Positions 62,329-64,000 of a stretch of DNA of 64,000 nucleotides are shown here, in pieces. Every line of letters starts with the position of its first letter. The first letter of the stretch is position 1. Position numbers and translations under genes: made by a program. This DNA is from Luteimonas sp. MC1750 (lineage in GTDB: Bacteria > Pseudomonadota > Gammaproteobacteria > Xanthomonadales > Xanthomonadaceae). The notes under the pieces were generated by a model. The model was not told the origin of the DNA. It did not search any database and saw nothing but the letters and a program-made list of their open reading frames with translations. The DNA lies in assembly GCF_016615955.1 (NCBI RefSeq), contig NZ_CP067113.1:2852001-2916000 (forward strand). The letters are read 5' to 3'.

Positions 62329-62524
62329 CGGTCAGCGGGCTGGCGTCGGCGAGCGTTGCCGCAAGTGTACGGAGGCGCGCGCGGCCACGCCCGCGACGAC
62401 GATGAAACGGTGAGGCTCATGGCCGATTCATCGCGCCGCGCCTAGCCTCAACGCGCCGCACCGCGGTCGACAGCGCGCGCTTCGCGCCGCATCCTCATAC
62501 GCATCCGTCCGTCCGGAGTCCCAC

Positions 62525-63457
62525 ATGACCGCCAAGCGCCACCTGCTCCGCCTGCCCGTCCTGGCCACTGCGCTGTCCCTCGCGCTCGCCGCCGCGCCCG
62601 CCGCCGCCGGTCCCCGCGAGGACGCGCGCGCGGTCAACGCGGTGCGCGTGCTCACCGACATCCAGGCGATCCCGGAGTCGGCGATCCCGGAAAAGCTCTT
62701 CGACGAGGCGCGCGCGATCGTCGTCGTGCCCGACACCATCAAGGCCGGCCTGGTCATCGGTGGCCGCCGCGGCCACGGCATGATGTCGGTGAAGAACCCC
62801 GATGGCACGTGGTCGAACCCGAGCTTCGTCAAGCTCACCGGCGGCAGCATCGGCCTGCAGGCCGGCGTGCAGTCGGCCGACGTGGTGCTGGTGTTCCGCA
62901 GCGACCGCGGGCTGGAATCGATCGTCAACGGCAAGTTCACCCTGGGCGCGGATGCCGCGGTCGCCGCCGGCCCGGTCGGCCGCAACGCGTCCACCGCCAC
63001 CGACGGCGAGCTCAAGGCCGAGATCTGGTCCTGGTCGCGCGCCCGCGGCCTGTTCGCGGGCATCGCGCTCGACGGCGCGGTCCTGTCGATCGACGACGCG
63101 GCCAACGAGGCCGCCTACGGCCGCGACACCACGCCGCGGATGATCTTCGAAGGTCGCGCGAACGGGCAGCCCTCCACGCCGGTGGTCGAATTCCGCGACA
63201 GCCTGGAGGAAGCCACCGCGCTGGCACGCGCCAACCGCGGCACCGAGGGCACGGCCGCGCGCGCCCGCACCCGCGTGGCGGCGACGCCCGCACCCGCTCC
63301 CGCGCAGGGCGCGACGGTGGAAACCTCGCCGATCGGCACCGGCACGACGCCGGCCCAGGGCCCCGGCGCCTTCGAGCCGGTCGACGGAACGCAGGTGACC
63401 TCCGAGCCGCTGCCGGCCGACAACCTGCCGGCGCCGCTGCCCGATCCCATCGACTGA
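62525..63457 (+). CDS. SYLF (YSC84)-domain lipid-binding protein
   Basis: A 310-residue protein with a signal peptide (LATALSLALAAAPAAAG). The SYLF domain covers residues about 40-230: IPEKLFDEARAIVVVPDTIK, GVQSADVVLVFRSDRGLESI, FTLGADAAVAAGPVGRN, and YSRSRGLFAG-like WSWSRARGLFAGIALDGAVL. The C-terminal 80 residues are Ala/Pro-rich and low complexity. Bacterial members are periplasmic and bind phospholipid; function is poorly known. Confidence 0.88.
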   Translation: MTAKRHLLRLPVLATALSLALAAAPAAAGPREDARAVNAVRVLTDIQAIPESAIPEKLFDEARAIVVVPDTIKAGLVIGGRRGHGMMSVKNPDGTWSNPSFVKLTGGSIGLQAGVQSADVVLVFRSDRGLESIVNGKFTLGADAAVAAGPVGRNASTATDGELKAEIWSWSRARGLFAGIALDGAVLSIDDAANEAAYGRDTTPRMIFEGRANGQPSTPVVEFRDSLEEATALARANRGTEGTAARARTRVAATPAPAPAQGATVETSPIGTGTTPAQGPGAFEPVDGTQVTSEPLPADNLPAPLPDPID

Positions 63458-63532
63458 GGCACCCGTCGCCCGCGATCCGGTCGCGGGTGACTTGCTATCC
63501 TGAGCCCCCGAACACATCCAGGTACCGCGGCA

Positions 63533-63754
63533 ATGGGCAGTTTCAGCATCTGGCATTGGATCATCGTCCTGGTGGTCGTGCTGCTGATCTTCGGCACCAA
63601 GCGCCTGCGCGGCGCCGGTCGCGACCTTGGCGAGGCGGTGAAGGGCTTCAAGAAGGGCATGGCGGACGACGACACCCCCGCCGGCCAGCTCGGCGACCAG
63701 TCCCGCGAGGGCGAGCGCAAGGCCGAGCGCGACAGCGACTCCGTCGAGCGCTGA
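63533..63754 (+). CDS. tatA: Sec-independent translocase subunit TatA
   Basis: A 73-residue protein: [20 protein letters not shown] (membrane helix), the [20 protein letters not shown] amphipathic helix, and a charged tail. It forms the pore of the twin-arginine pathway. tatB follows 21 bp later, the usual tatABC order. Confidence 0.96.
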   Translation: MGSFSIWHWIIVLVVVLLIFGTKRLRGAGRDLGEAVKGFKKGMADDDTPAGQLGDQSREGERKAERDSDSVER

Positions 63755-63775
63755 TCCCGGGCGCGGCGTCCGGGC

Positions 63776-64000
63776 ATGTTCGACCTCGGCTTCGGCGAAC
63801 TGCTGATGATCGCCCTGGTGGCGCTCGTGGTCCTCGGACCCGAGCGCCTGCCGAAGGCCGCGCGCTTCGCCGGCCTGTGGGTGCGGCGCGCACGCGCGCA
63901 GTGGTACTCGGTGCGCTCCGAGCTGGAGCGCGAGCTGGCGGCCGAGGAGCTCAAGCGCAATCTGGATTCGGTGCGCAGCTCCGCCACCGATTTCGAGCGC
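63776..64000 (+). CDS. tatB: Sec-independent translocase subunit TatB (3' end outside window)
   Basis: The first 75 residues are present: MFDLGFGELLMIALVALVVL, then GPERLPKAARFAGLWVRRAR, the canonical TatB start with its membrane helix, Gly-Pro hinge and amphipathic helix. The frame is open to the last base of the window. Confidence 0.95.
   Translation, partial: MFDLGFGELLMIALVALVVLGPERLPKAARFAGLWVRRARAQWYSVRSELERELAAEELKRNLDSVRSSATDFER

Noticed and set aside
63469..63487. CCCGCGA/TCGCGGG hairpin after the SYLF gene as a terminator
   Set aside because: The stem is short, no T-run follows, and the next gene is tatA on the same strand; evidence is too weak to list.

Overview
The window is GC-rich chromosomal DNA of a gammaproteobacterium, most probably a member of the Xanthomonadaceae/Lysobacteraceae (Lysobacter, Luteimonas or a relative). 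The basis is gene content and order (parAB, rpmB-rpmG, rdgC, ttcA, plsB, hemH, tatAB), the dispersed TGTAGGAGCGGCTACAGCCGCGAT hairpin repeats common in that family, and a lipoprotein-rich gene set. I did no database search; family calls come from motifs read in the translations.

Layout. 1-2.2 kb: end of parA, parB, ribosomal genes rpmB and rpmG. 2.2-14.5 kb: an acetate-utilisation locus. It has a transporter-fused hybrid kinase (CrbS/MxtR type), its LuxR-type regulator (CrbR/ErdR type), acs, a cNMP/CBS/DUF294 protein with a DEDDh exonuclease, a DcaP-like porin, and a two-subunit sodium:solute symporter. 14.6-26.4 kb: housekeeping and accessory genes (antiporter, EF-hand protein, desaturase, mutM, an ECF sigma factor with a Ser/Thr kinase-TPR protein, tdk, rep, a HAD acid phosphatase lipoprotein).

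26.5-50.9 kb: a non-flagellar type III secretion system (T3SS). A leftward block carries sctV-sctD-(sctF-like)-sctI-sctJ-sctK-sctL-sctN-sctO-sctP. A rightward block carries a histidine kinase, a FixJ-type response regulator and sctQ-R-S-T. sctU lies tail-to-tail with sctT. Around the core are unfamiliar small or low-complexity proteins, a peptidoglycan-hydrolase-like protein and a FliO-family protein. No secretin (SctC), recognisable translocators or chaperones are visible. SctR carries about 150 extra residues, and sctQ has a strong internal start.

The most interesting signal is a 16-bp near-palindrome (roughly CTMGGGTYGRCCCKAG) found six times, all inside this T3SS region. In at least three cases it lies 67-78 nt before the start codon of an accessory gene and 23-24 nt before a -10-like hexamer. 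This looks like an undescribed activator box for the T3SS regulon and points to which orphan genes belong to it, possibly as substrates.

50.9-64 kb: a lipoprotein, plsB, a large secreted protein, a YdcH-like protein, ttcA, rdgC, a YgjP-type metallopeptidase, another lipoprotein, an alpha/beta hydrolase, hemH, a SYLF-domain protein, tatA and the start of tatB.
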